Source: Neoarius graeffei
Lineage: Eukaryota; Chordata; Actinopteri; Siluriformes; Ariidae
Reading direction: 5' to 3'
DNA: 64,000 bases
Assembly: GCF_027579695.1 (NCBI RefSeq)
Contig: NC_083596.1
Coordinates: forward strand, 49,661,257-49,725,256
Under the pieces are notes generated by a model. The model saw only the letters and a list, made by a program, of their open reading frames with translations, was not told the DNA's origin and ran no database searches. Of the stretch, positions 31,999 through 41,860 are shown piece by piece (within the stretch, counting starts at the first letter, position 1; each line of letters opens with the position of its first letter). The translations under genes and the position numbers were made by a program.

Positions 31999-33207
31999 TG
32001 GTGTTTATGAGGTAAAGGTGTCGATCTGGAGGATCCTCAGACAGAGTGTTTTGGTAAACTGGGATGTATGGATGCTGTCAGTCCCCCACTCGCTTGCTCA
32101 CTTGAGTTTGTTGACGGTGTAGTGGTTGCTGCTTTATGTCCCGGGGCTCCCTCATGCCTGTGTTACCTTCTGGCTCTCCCCTTTTAGTTATGCTGTCATA
32201 GTTAGTTGCCGGAGTCCCTGCTTGTACTCGGTGCAATATGTATACTGTTCCTACTTATTCAGGTAACATTGGGCATACCTAACAACCTGTTTTTTTTCTC
32301 TCTCTCTCTCTCCCTCCCCCCAAATCTGTCCCTCTGAGTTACATGTCAGTCCTGAGATCGAGATGCTGAACCTCTTCTGCATCTGCTCCTTGGACCTGCT
32401 TGATCCATCCTGGTGCCCTGTGTCTGGTTGGAGTCTCATCGCATCGCTCCTGTGGAGGACGGCCCCATGTGGACAGTTGAAAGTCACACCTGGAGGACGC
32501 TCTAGACTCTTACAGTAATGCTTTTATGGCTGAGGACTACAGTTGACTTGCTAACTTTAGGACTGCAGTTGTCATGAACAGTTTTGCACTCAAGTTTCCA
32601 TCAGTGAAGAGTTTATAACATCAATGAAACTGAATTCATGTTAAAACTGTTAATGTTATAGTCATGCTGTCTGTTGTTGCCCAAATGAGGATGGGTTCCC
32701 TTTTGAGTCTGGTTCCTCTCGAGGTTTCTTCCTCATGTCGTCTGAGGGAGTTTTTCCTTGCCACCGTCGCCACAGGGTTGCTCATTGGGGATAGATTAGG
32801 GATAAAATTAGCTCATGTTTTAAGTCGTTCAAATCCTGTAAAGCTGCTTTGCAACAATGTTTATTGTTAAAAGCGCTATACAAATAAACTTAACTTGACC
32901 ATTCACAGCTATGGTCAATTTAGAGGCACCAATTATCCTAACCTGCATGTCTTTGGGGGAAACCGGAGCACACCCATGCAGACACGGGGAGAACATGCAA
33001 ACTCCACACAGAAAGGCCCTCGTCGGCCGCTGGGCTCAAACCCAGGACCTTCTTGCTGTGAGGCGACAGTGCTAACCACTTCCCCACTGTGCCACCCTCA
33101 GTGTAACTATAAATGGATAAAAAGTCAGATGTTTTCCTCCTTAATATATCAAAACTTTATTCATGACATTGCTGTTGAACGAGAAGAATGAACCACGTAG
33201 GAAAGTG

Positions 33208-33985
33208 TTGACACTTCAGCAAGACAGAGTGATTTTTAATTCCTTACTTTTATTGCTTTATTGTGAGGGAAGAAATTAGCTTATAGCTCCAGAAGAAACA
33301 CTTTTTCAGAAGAAGAAGAATCAGGGTTTGCGGGTGTTTTTCAGAGCTGCTCTGCCATGTCTCACGTAGGATGTTTTCCTCAAGGTTTACTACAGTCAGA
33401 TTCACAAAATAAAACTGAATCAAACAAATAAAGCTCTTATATGCCGAACATTTAGAGAAAACCTGATTCTATTATCTGTGGGATTTTACTCTTTACAATG
33501 ACAAATGAAATCGCTCCACCCACCTGAATAGCTGTGTGTCAGATGTTTTCTCTATTCAAGTAGAATAAAGAACAATAACTGAACCAAGGCTGGACGCATC
33601 TGACGAGTTTAATAAGGTAAAATCAGCACTGACCTGTTTCACCAGTCATATCAGGGAGCATTAAAGCGGCGAATAAACGCAGGAGAAGAACAGAAAAGCA
33701 TGTCTTCGCTTTTATCCTCGTGACACATTCCAGCAGGACAATGGACCTCAGTGTCACAGTGTGTAGAACTGTTCATATTCATAATAGGTTGAAATTTAAC
33801 CATATGGCACATTATTGGTGAGATTTATTTATTGACACTTCAGCAAGACAGAGTGATTTTTAATTCCTTACTTTTATTGTTTTATTGTGAGGGAAGAAAT
33901 TAGCTTATAGCTCCAGAAGAAACACTTTTTCAGAAGAAGAAGAATCAGGGTTTGCAGGTGTTTTTCAGAGCTGCTCCGCCATGTC
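33208..33985. repeat. Direct repeat, two ~154-bp copies 624 bp apart
   Basis: 33208-33361 and 33832-33985 share over 95 percent of bases by eye (from TTGACACTTCAGCAAGACAG to GAGCTGCT-CGCCATGTC). The copies bracket 470 bp of unique sequence. They may be the ends of one old element or a local duplication. Confidence 0.8.
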
Positions 33986-34092
33986 ATGACATTACACGGT
34001 TGTGTGAAGATTTGAATTTTATCTTCAAGTGGTGAAGCAAAAGAGTGAAAATATTTTCAACACAAGAAGATAAACTTCATATCTTCATCCAT

Positions 34093-34458
34093 GGGCGGCA
34101 CGGTGGTGTAGTGGTTAGCGCTGTCGCCTCACAGCAAGAAGGTCCTGGGTTTGAGCCCCGGGGCCGGCGAGGGCCTTTCTGTGTGGAGTTTGCATGTTCT
34201 CCCCGTGTCCGCGTGGGTTTCCTCCGGGTGCTCCGGTTTCCCCCACAGTCCAAAGACATGCAGGTTAGGTTAACTGGTGACTCTAAATTGACCGTAGGTG
34301 TGAGTGTGAATGGTTGTCTGTGTCTATGTGTCAGCCCTGTGATGACCTGGCGACTTGTCCAGCGTGTACCCCGCCTTTCGCCCGTAGTCAGCTGGGATAG
34401 GCTTCAGCTTGCCTGCGACCCTGTAGAAGGATAAAGCGGCTAGAGATAATGAGATGAG
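34093..34458 (+). mobile_element. Full-length DANA-like SINE
   Basis: Starts GGGCGGCACGGTGGTGTAG and ends GATAATGAGATGAG. The perfect 12-bp duplication ATCTTCATCCAT (34081-34092, 34459-34470) straddles the junction between the older SINE tail and its flank, so this copy came second. It is very similar to the copies at 10777 and 51299. Confidence 0.95.
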
Positions 34459-34658
34459 ATCTTCATCCATCCATCCATCCATCCATCCATCCATCCATTA
34501 TTTGTAGCCACTTATCCTGTCCTACAGGGTTGCAGACAAGCTGGAGCCTATCCTAGCTGACTATGGGCGAGAGGCGGGGTACACCCTGGATAAGTCGCCA
34601 GGTCATCACAGGGCTAACAGAAAAACACAGACAACCATTCACACTTACGGTCAATTTA

Positions 34659-35332
34659 TGCCACTTTTCCACTACAAATGCGGCTGAGTTGGGCTGAGCC
34701 GTGCCGTGCTGAGTTGGGCTGAGTCGAGCTGAGCGGGGCTGTTGGAGTTGCATTTCGACTACAACCGCGCTGAACCGTGCTGGCTGGAAGTGGGTGGACA
34801 CATTGGGTGGAGTTAGCGAAAGTGGGTGGACGTCACGTGATGTCGTTAAGCAGCGCAAACAGTGACATCAGTGAGCTTTTAAGCGGTAGTCTCACGACCC
34901 GAATAGTAAACAATAAACATGGAGTCGTTAGTGTTGCTGGTCTTGGTGCTGTGGCTTGTTGTCACCGACAACGCCAACAGATACTGGCAAGAGCGTATAG
35001 ATGAGGCGAGGCGCATAAGGCTTCAGAAATTCTCGTAATTCGTAATTATTATTCTTTCGGGTTTACGGTGTTTACAGATCCCAGTGTGCTCGCGGGGCGT
35101 GTGTGGGCATGTGAGGACACTCCTCCACACCAATCAGTGCACAGGGGAGTGTCTGCTCATGCCCCCAGCCTCACTCGGCTCGCTTTGGCTCGCTTCAGCC
35201 CCACTCCAAAACCGTGCGAGTTTTAGGGGCTAAGCAGGGCTGAAGCGAGCCGAGTCGTGCTGTTCTTTGGTAGTCGAAACGCGAGCCGTGTCGGGCTGAA
35301 GTGAGCTGAAAAAGGGTAGTGGAAAAGGGCCA
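34659..35332. mobile_element. PIF/Harbinger-type MITE
   Basis: TTA duplications at 34656-34658 and 35333-35335. Inverted ends TGCCACTTTTCCACTAC and GTAGTGGAAAAGGGCCA. GC-rich subterminal repeats of GGCTGAG / CGGCTCG type fold back on each other. 674 bp with no transposase; the target is an identifiable TTA in the SINE body. Confidence 0.85.
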
Positions 35333-36030
35333 TTAGAGTCACCAGTTAACCTAACCTGCATGTCTTTGGAGGAAACCCACGCGGACACGGGGAGAACATG
35401 CAAACTCCACACAGAAAGGCCCTCGCCGGCTGCTGGGCTTGAACCCAGGACCTTCTTGCTGTGAGGTGACAGCGCTAACCACTACACCACTGTGCCGCCC
35501 CTTCATATCTTCATGCCATCCTGTAATATTCTTTATATTATTTGAATGCAAAAAAACCCCAAAACGCAAGTTAATCAAAAGAATTTTAATTTTGAACCAG
35601 TTCGCCATTTTGACAACAATTCTCTCAGCAGGAAAACACTGGGAGTGACATCATTGGAGTGAAATATCAGGAATTATTATCCATACAGGACACTTTTTCA
35701 ATGGAATAAAAACATGTTCTATTCCCTTCTAGCAGGTTTTATTCATTTAGTTTGATAGCATGCAATATTGTTCGCATATCGCTTATCCTATGTGCATTAT
35801 GTCCATCTATCCGATGGAGAATGAGCGTTGAATATGGTTTATGATATTGCATGGTTGTCAAGACAACATGATGTCATACACCAGAGAAGTAAAACTTCAG
35901 CGCTAGCAAGCGACTGGGACAATTTGTAAACAAACATGGCCGCTAAGTTTGCTTTGTTAAAAAAAAACGGAAGCTGTTGAGAGAATTTTGAAAGAGAAAG
36001 ACGCATTGAACACTGAAAGGAATGTGTATG

Positions 36031-36053
36031 CATAATAATAATAATAATAATAA
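36031..36053. repeat. (AAT)n microsatellite
   Basis: About seven AAT units left of the hairpin at 36052-36176. Confidence 0.9.
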
Positions 36054-36176
36054 TGTCTGGCTTTTTTTTTCATTGTCTATTAGATATATTTCATTCAGCT
36101 ACTCATCCTTGACTCGTTCAATATCATACTAGCTGAATGGAATATATCTGATAGACCATGAAAAAAAGCCAGACAA
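36052..36176. repeat. Imperfect hairpin / small foldback element
   Basis: GTCTGGCTTTTTTT at the left pairs with AAAAAAAGCCAGAC at the right, and ATTAGATATATTTCATTCAGCT pairs imperfectly with AGCTGAATGGAATATATCTG, around a ~30-base loop. Nearby motifs (AGAAGATAAACTTCATATC at 34066, AGAAGACAAACTTCATATC at 36242) suggest it belongs to a dispersed repeat that spans this region. Confidence 0.6.
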
Positions 36177-37499
36177 TATTATTTTAATGTCACTCAGATC
36201 CGTGATGTGTTTTGTATGAAAAATGCGAGTTTTTCAACACGAGAAGACAAACTTCATATCCTCAAACCAACGTGTGATTTTATTTTTATTATATCGACAC
36301 ATTCACAAACAAAAAGTCCCCAAATTTATCAAAACAATTCATTGATTTCCTTACGAGTGACAGAGAGATTATGTCATGGTTTTGGTTCTCCATGTCCCGG
36401 ATGGCGCTCGTATGAAAAATATAAGTGGTGTATTTCCCAGTAAAACACTCGTGTCTGTGTAATATAAGGTAATACTGTCTTACGGTAACACTTCAACACT
36501 TCAATTCAATCAACCTGGGGATTACGTTCGTGTTTTCTTTTTCTTGTGACCATTATTTTCTTTTTCATCTAAAAACTTCTTTTAAAACTAAAAGTATCTT
36601 CTAGATCTCTTACACCACGTAAATTAATCCCGCCCAAATAAGGCTTATGCTTAGCCCATGTTTTTTTCATGTTTTAATTCATATTTTGCTGTTTTATCCA
36701 TGAGATATGATGTTCAATCCATTTGGCACACCTAATGCCGTAACCCTACTATAGCCAGGATTGAGCTCAGCGAACAGAACCAGACTTGAGATCAGCTCAA
36801 AGGTGAATTTGGGTTCTATTTTTCCAGTCCACTTGGCAGACTAATCAACACACATGAACTTTGAATGAATTTAGCTATTTTTACTTATTCCAAAATGAAT
36901 TAATAATTAATATGTGTGTGTGTTATAATTATGGCCCAAATAAAGACTCGACAACATGGTGATATATACAACTCTGTAATGAGTCCAGCAGACTACCGGT
37001 ACATAAATGTTTTAATGACACATCTCAGTTAATACACATTATCTGCATTACCCTTCTTCCTACTCATCATCATCATCATCAGTCCTTTTTGCTGGGGGTT
37101 GAGCCCCATTGGATAAACATGCACAGCTGTTGCATAGGAATCTCCACTATGTTCTCATTCATGCAACGTATTAGTGGTTTTCTTCTACGTTCCTTGTGAG
37201 AAATGGTTTATTTCGATCAGATAAAGGTGCGTGTGCCCGCAATCTCCGCTTTGTCCATGATGTCCGGGGGCACACACGTATCTCGGCCACGTAAAAACAA
37301 ACCCGTGGTGGCCATGTCTCGTTGTACAGCAGCAAACAGAAAATACAAACATGTAAGTGCAGTGAGGTCAAGCTCGGCGATGAGACGGGGCCAAAAAAGT
37401 GGCAAACCGAGACCTTCTTACTGTCCCTGTCTGTGTGTCAGAGAGAACGTTCGAATAAAGTTCCTCGAGAATGTTCTGGAGCTTGGAAACAGTGAGCAT

Positions 37500-37515
37500 T
37501 GCTGCCCTCTTGTGG
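37500..37515 (-). promoter_or_regulatory. CTCF-like motif
   Basis: The minus strand reads CCACAAGAGGGCAGCA, very close to the vertebrate CTCF consensus CCASYAGRKGGC with its downstream GCA. It lies in the interval between MICU2 and the spectrin gene. Occupancy is unknown. Confidence 0.45.
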
Positions 37516-38145
37516 TGGAACTACAAATCTCGAAGATCTTGGTCGGGGGCGGGTCAGAGACGCTGCAGCCCAGAAGTCATCTTCAAATCATCGAGGTGAC
37601 GTGATATTGTGCTTTTTTCTTTTTTTTTCTTTCTTTTTTTTGATGATTACCCCAACGTCAGGAGAGAAGGGCACAGTCTGGATTCTGGAGCATCTCTTGG
37701 TTTGAAACAGATATGATGCAAGATGACATGGTGCTGAAACATCTGAGAAAGGATTCTGGGTACAGGTTACGTTTTTCTCTCCATGACCATCATTAAATTC
37801 AATAAAATCCTGTCAAACGTGATGTTCAGGTTGATACGTTCTCGACATTTGTGCTCTCAGAGTGCGCTTAAAGGTAAAGCCTCGCTCAAGGGCACTCGGA
37901 GAGAAGCAAACTAACTCCAGATGGACTCTTGTGAATGTGCTGTGATGGGTAAAGCAGGTGGCCTACATTTCACTCGTCCCTCTGCCAGGATTTGAGATCT
38001 TGTTCTGTCTCTCTCTGCCCTCTCTCTCTCTCTCACAGTGTCTCTCGCACATTCTCTCCCTCTCTCTGCAGGAGAAACAGGGCTGTTCTCCAGAGCCTAG
38101 ATCAGTGACATACTGATTCTCCTTCAGTATCACATACATTACTTA

Positions 38146-38170
38146 CCACACACACACACACACACACACA
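38146..38170. repeat. (CA)n microsatellite
   Basis: About twelve CA units in intergenic DNA. Confidence 0.9.
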
Positions 38171-39500
38171 TGCACGACAGAGCTTTTAGCAGTGAAGGAA
38201 GACTGACCCCAGGTGAGGTGAGGTCTGGATGAGATAATAGTGTATTAATTTCATCAACGCTCGATATCTTACCCTACATTCACACAAGAACTAGCGCTCG
38301 CTTGTATAGTTTGTCTCTTGTTGGTATGTCGCAACCTCTACTCTTGTCAAGGCAATTAAATTACAGGAAGAAACCGTCATAGCTAACAATTTAAACAACA
38401 CACGAATTGGTGCGATAATCGGTTGTTTGATCGACACGTTACTCAGAATGGATAAGCAAAGCAAGCTAACTTGCTGCGTACACTCACTCGAGGCACCAAT
38501 GAGCTCTGTGATGTCCTTCCAAGCTTCATTTTTTGACATAACGTCTCTCTCGACATTTAATGAGAAGTCGGAGATGACAGGACAGGATGAGATGAAATCA
38601 CGGTTGTAGTTGTTGGGTGTTTTTTTTTTCCAAATCAGACAGAAAATCTGAACTGAAGAAACACTTGCTTGATCGGATCGTTCCTATTATTCCATTTGCA
38701 TGAAATAAAAGTGAAAAAAATCTCAAAAGGCTGCTCGCTGGTGTGAATGTAGGGTGAAGAATTTTACATTCAGTAAAACGATAATATGACTCCATTTTGT
38801 GATGAAAATATGACAAAATAGAAACAGTTTCAGTGAAAATGTTACTGATGCAGTAAAAACCCAACAATAAACTTGGCACCTCGTGTGGTGACAAAACGGA
38901 TACGGGTTCTTGTTCATGTTCGTGCAGGTCGACAACTAAAAATACAGATGCTCCTGGAGGCGATACAAACGCATCTCAAACACAGGAGGACTTTGACGTG
39001 TTGTGTGGTGACGTCACGGATTATGAAGTATAAAATTGGTTACTTTTATGGCACATAAGGCTCTGACTAAATAAATAAATAAATAAATAATCAAAGCACA
39101 ACCGCACATCTTTCAGTAGGTAAGAGTGCACATCTGGGAGGTTGTTGTTTGTAACATCAGCATTCAGGCTTTACGATACTTGCTTTGTAAAAGTACAAAA
39201 GTTTTCCACAATGAAAAACTGGAAGACGGGGGGAAAAAAACCCAAACAAACGCTAAGCACGGACGGAAATATTAGAAAAAATGGCCGAGCTTGACCTCCG
39301 AACAGAGAGAGAGAGTGACGAGCGAACATTCAGAGTGAGACGCTTTGCGACACCATCGTTGAGATGAACGGAGAGCATGTGTGCAGATAAAACACACACT
39401 CTGCGATGGTGCTGCTGTGTGGTGCGAATATTCTGGCTGGTCTGATTTTCACTCTGAAACTGCAGATCAAGTGATGAACATGTTCCTGTCATATGTATGT

Positions 39501-39505
<5 letters not shown>

Positions 39506-39541
<36 letters not shown>
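39506..39541. repeat. (GT)n microsatellite
   Basis: About eighteen GT units in intergenic DNA. Confidence 0.95.
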
Positions 39542-39543
<2 letters not shown>

Positions 39544-41107
39544 CTGTGGGTCTACAAAGGCTACGTTTAGCTCTTTGTCGTAAAGTCATAAACCACTTTA
39601 GGCGAGTAATACATGTTGTTGAGCTCAGTACTGTATATTTCTGCAGATTAATAAAAAGTTGATGAAAGTTTGGCTTAATTCAGTGTAGCTTGTAGAAGTC
39701 GTGTTTACTGTTATTTATATATACAAATATATTTATAGATATGTATAGATATATACACGGTCTTTAATAGCGTAACAACCTCACTGACACCCTCCGTCCG
39801 ATCTTAACTAATCGTTCACGAATCACTTTACAGCCAAATGGACGAACGTGACGAGAGATAGCAATCAGGACCGAATTCTCTTCGAGTAAAATCCAAACAG
39901 TTACTTTTCAAATATTCGAGTAGCCTTAGGAATAAAGACTTTGTGGACGAAAGTCTTCTTTTCAAACGCGTTCAGTCCATACTCCTGTAACGTCAAGTAT
40001 TTTGACACGCGTTGAGAATTTATCCAAACTGAATGTAAACTGTTATCGCTGTGAAGTGATGTGTGTCGATGTGATGATTCAGGCTTTTCCGCCACGCTGA
40101 TTTGTGCAGAAAGGTTTCAAAACTTTCTCAACTCTCCCTTGACAACTGACTGAACGATCTTCCCTTTTAACCCTTCCGACATGTCCAGTGTGCGATATTC
40201 GCTTCTTGAGTGTTGCGCTCAAACTTGCTACCAAGTAAGAAAACTGTTCACATCTGGAAAGTTCCTCGTATTCAGACTCGGGTAATGCACACACTTCAGT
40301 CGATTTCGGATTATTAAAAATCACTGAAGAAGAAGAAAATAACGTGACTATAAAAGGAAACGACGTAGCTGAAAAGTTAGCAAGACAGTTTAAAAATAAA
40401 AAACTCAGAATTCAGCAGTTTATAAAATAGCACTTGATCCAGTACATCCTGTTATTTTGTTTTTTATTCTTTTTTTATATAAATATAAATTGTACATCAT
40501 TTATGAAATAATATGGTGGACACTATTTTTTGCTTTTATCCAACAATTAAACGTGTACATTACTACTGTGGCTATTTATATGAACCAGACGGTTTGATTC
40601 CGAAACATTCCGTAACGTTTATATGTCTACATTACTGATGTGCTGACTTGTTTTGGAGATATTGGGATTGAGTAACTTTGATAACAATGGTTTGTGATTT
40701 GAGAAGCATGGATTTAGATGATTTGCGAGCAATTAAACTCTTTGTTATAAGCTTCGGTTACGTGTTACCGATGTTTCACCTTGCAGTTCTCAAAACCAAA
40801 GAAGCAAACTTCAGACACTGAACATATCCTGAAAGAGCTGACGACTTTTTTTGGAGTAACTGTGTACAGGAATGTGTCTATAGTCCAGGGATTAGCTCTA
40901 GAAGCTCTTAGTGAAGATGAATGAATGTTTCTTGAATATGATTTGCTACTGAAGCAGAGTTACGATGTCAGCCTAGATGGTGTGTGTGGTTCCACGTATG
41001 AGTGTGTCTGCATGTCGCTCCCTTCGTTTCTAGTCCTGAGTGTCTTCACGTTTCCCAGAGGCATACACATGACCCACACTTTTCTGTTTTTCCTCACTAT
41101 CTCCTGC

Positions 41108-41112
<5 letters not shown>

Positions 41113-41166
<54 letters not shown>
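41113..41166. repeat. (CA)n microsatellite
   Basis: About 27 CA units, about 300 bp beyond the spectrin stop codon, possibly inside its 3' UTR. Confidence 0.95.
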
Positions 41167-41168
<2 letters not shown>

Positions 41169-41401
41169 GGGTGAATATGAATCAGATATTAAAATCACCT
41201 ACTGCATACATCATATTGCTTTCGTTAAAAAGGCTTTTCAGATATCATGGGGACGTTTTTGTCTTTGTTTACTAATTTTAGGACAAGACTCATTCCTACG
41301 CTTTTGCAGACGCTCTCTTTGGATGCTACGTTCACAGGAAAACCTCACCAGCGTGTCATCGGGATGACGGAGAACTAAAAGAGCTCGTTCTTCTTGGAAA
41401 G

Positions 41402-41458
41402 ATGAATGGATGGAGGGATGGATGGACAGACGGATGGATGGATGGATGGATGGATGGG
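41402..41458. repeat. (GATG)n microsatellite in the spectrin 3' UTR
   Basis: GATG/GACG tetramers begin about 10 bp beyond the spectrin stop codon (41468-41470) on the transcribed strand. Confidence 0.9.
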
Positions 41459-41467
41459 CTGAGTGGA

Positions 41468-41860
41468 TCATTTACTTTTCCCCGAGGTGCTCGAACCTCT
41501 GGAACTCCGATCTCCCCTCTCCTTCTCCTTCTCCCTCTCTTGGTCTCCTCTTTCTCCTCTCTCTCTTTTTTCTCCCCTCTCCTTCTCTCCTCTCTCCCTC
41601 CCTCGTCGCTCCATCCTCTCCTTCTCCAACGTGTCCCTCTTTTCTGAGCTTTCGGAGCTTTTCTCCCCCTCTCGCTTGTCCGATTGATCTGAGCGCTCCG
41701 ACTTCTCCGACTTCTCCGACGGCTCCGCCCCCTCGGAGCGCTCTTTGCGTTCTGATTTGTCGGGGTCGGTGGAGGAGGTGGTGGGCTTCTCCCACTTGGC
41801 GATCTCCTCAATCTCACTCAGGCTGGTGTTTATGCTGTTCACCCAACGCTTCAGGTCTTC
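41468..41860 (-). CDS. sptbn4: Beta-IV spectrin last exon: PH C-terminal helix and charged tail (local 1250-1379)
   Basis: Reads [20 protein letters not shown], the closing PH helix, then about 95 residues almost wholly Lys, Arg, Glu, Ser and Gly, ending STSGKSK and TGA. The acceptor GCATGCAG follows a (GT)n run. The strand is strongly purine-skewed, which also creates a long antisense ORF. Confidence 0.93.
   Translation of the reverse strand, partial: EDLKRWVNSINTSLSEIEEIAKWEKPTTSSTDPDKSERKERSEGAEPSEKSEKSERSDQSDKREGEKSSESSEKRDTLEKERMERRGRERGEKERGEKRERGERGDQEREKEKERGDRSSRGSSTSGKSK

Larger units (their letters stand above)
25665..32897 (+). mobile_element. L2-like LINE, split by a Tc1 element
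   Basis: Pieces 25665-26103 and 29227-32897 join precisely in frame at a TA: LLNIRSLTSKALM to NQEFN, then VLCLTETWIKPNE. The left edge reads GRYPSHSGRCCSHF in one frame, plausibly the end of an upstream ORF1 with DGIHP-style sequence. About 900 bp of 3' UTR follow ORF2, ending ATACAAATAAACTTAACTTG, the L2-type tail that also appears antisense at 16172 and 48120. About 4.1 kb remain without the Tc1. Confidence 0.88.
25501..33097 (-). mobile_element. DANA-like SINE split by an L2 LINE
   Basis: SINE pieces at 25501-25664 and 32898-33097 are antisense and collinear. Perfect 13-bp duplications TCAGTGTAACTAT occur at 25488-25500 and 33098-33110. The SINE tail is the (CCAT)n run at 25501-25530. Confidence 0.88.
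21598..33115. mobile_element. Tc1-type MITE, host of a deep insertion stack
   Basis: The left end starts CAGTTCCAGTCAAAAGTTTG (21598) after TA. Its continuation reappears at 25102-25487 (ATTCCAGGTGACTACCTCAT, ATGAAGCTGGTT, TTTCATAGTTTTGATGTCTT, ACAATGTAGAAAATA), which I recognise as a common vertebrate Tc1-type non-autonomous element. Removing the RTE insertion (21756-25088) and the SINE nest (25501-33097) would leave about 600 bp. The right end is degraded near 33115. Confidence 0.7.
34089..35500 (-). mobile_element. DANA-like SINE hosting a second SINE and a Harbinger MITE
   Basis: Antisense SINE whose 14-bp duplications CTTCATATCTTCAT lie at 34075-34088 and 35501-35514. Its (CCAT)n tail is interrupted by a sense SINE (34093-34458) and its body by a Harbinger-type MITE (34659-35332). 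Confidence 0.87.
36450..41400. other. Intergenic region, mostly unannotated
   Basis: Between the nested repeats and the spectrin 3' end I see no host exon. It holds a short GC-richer stretch (37200-37600) with a 133-codon ORF of unknown meaning, CT-rich runs (38000-38080) and several microsatellites. The spectrin 3' UTR must occupy part of the right end; a minus-strand AATAAA lies near 40460, but its use is unproven. Confidence 0.4.

Noticed and set aside
37203-37604. 133-aa ORF in GC-richer intergenic DNA
   Set aside because: No recognisable domain, no splice partner and no support; left as unexplained sequence.
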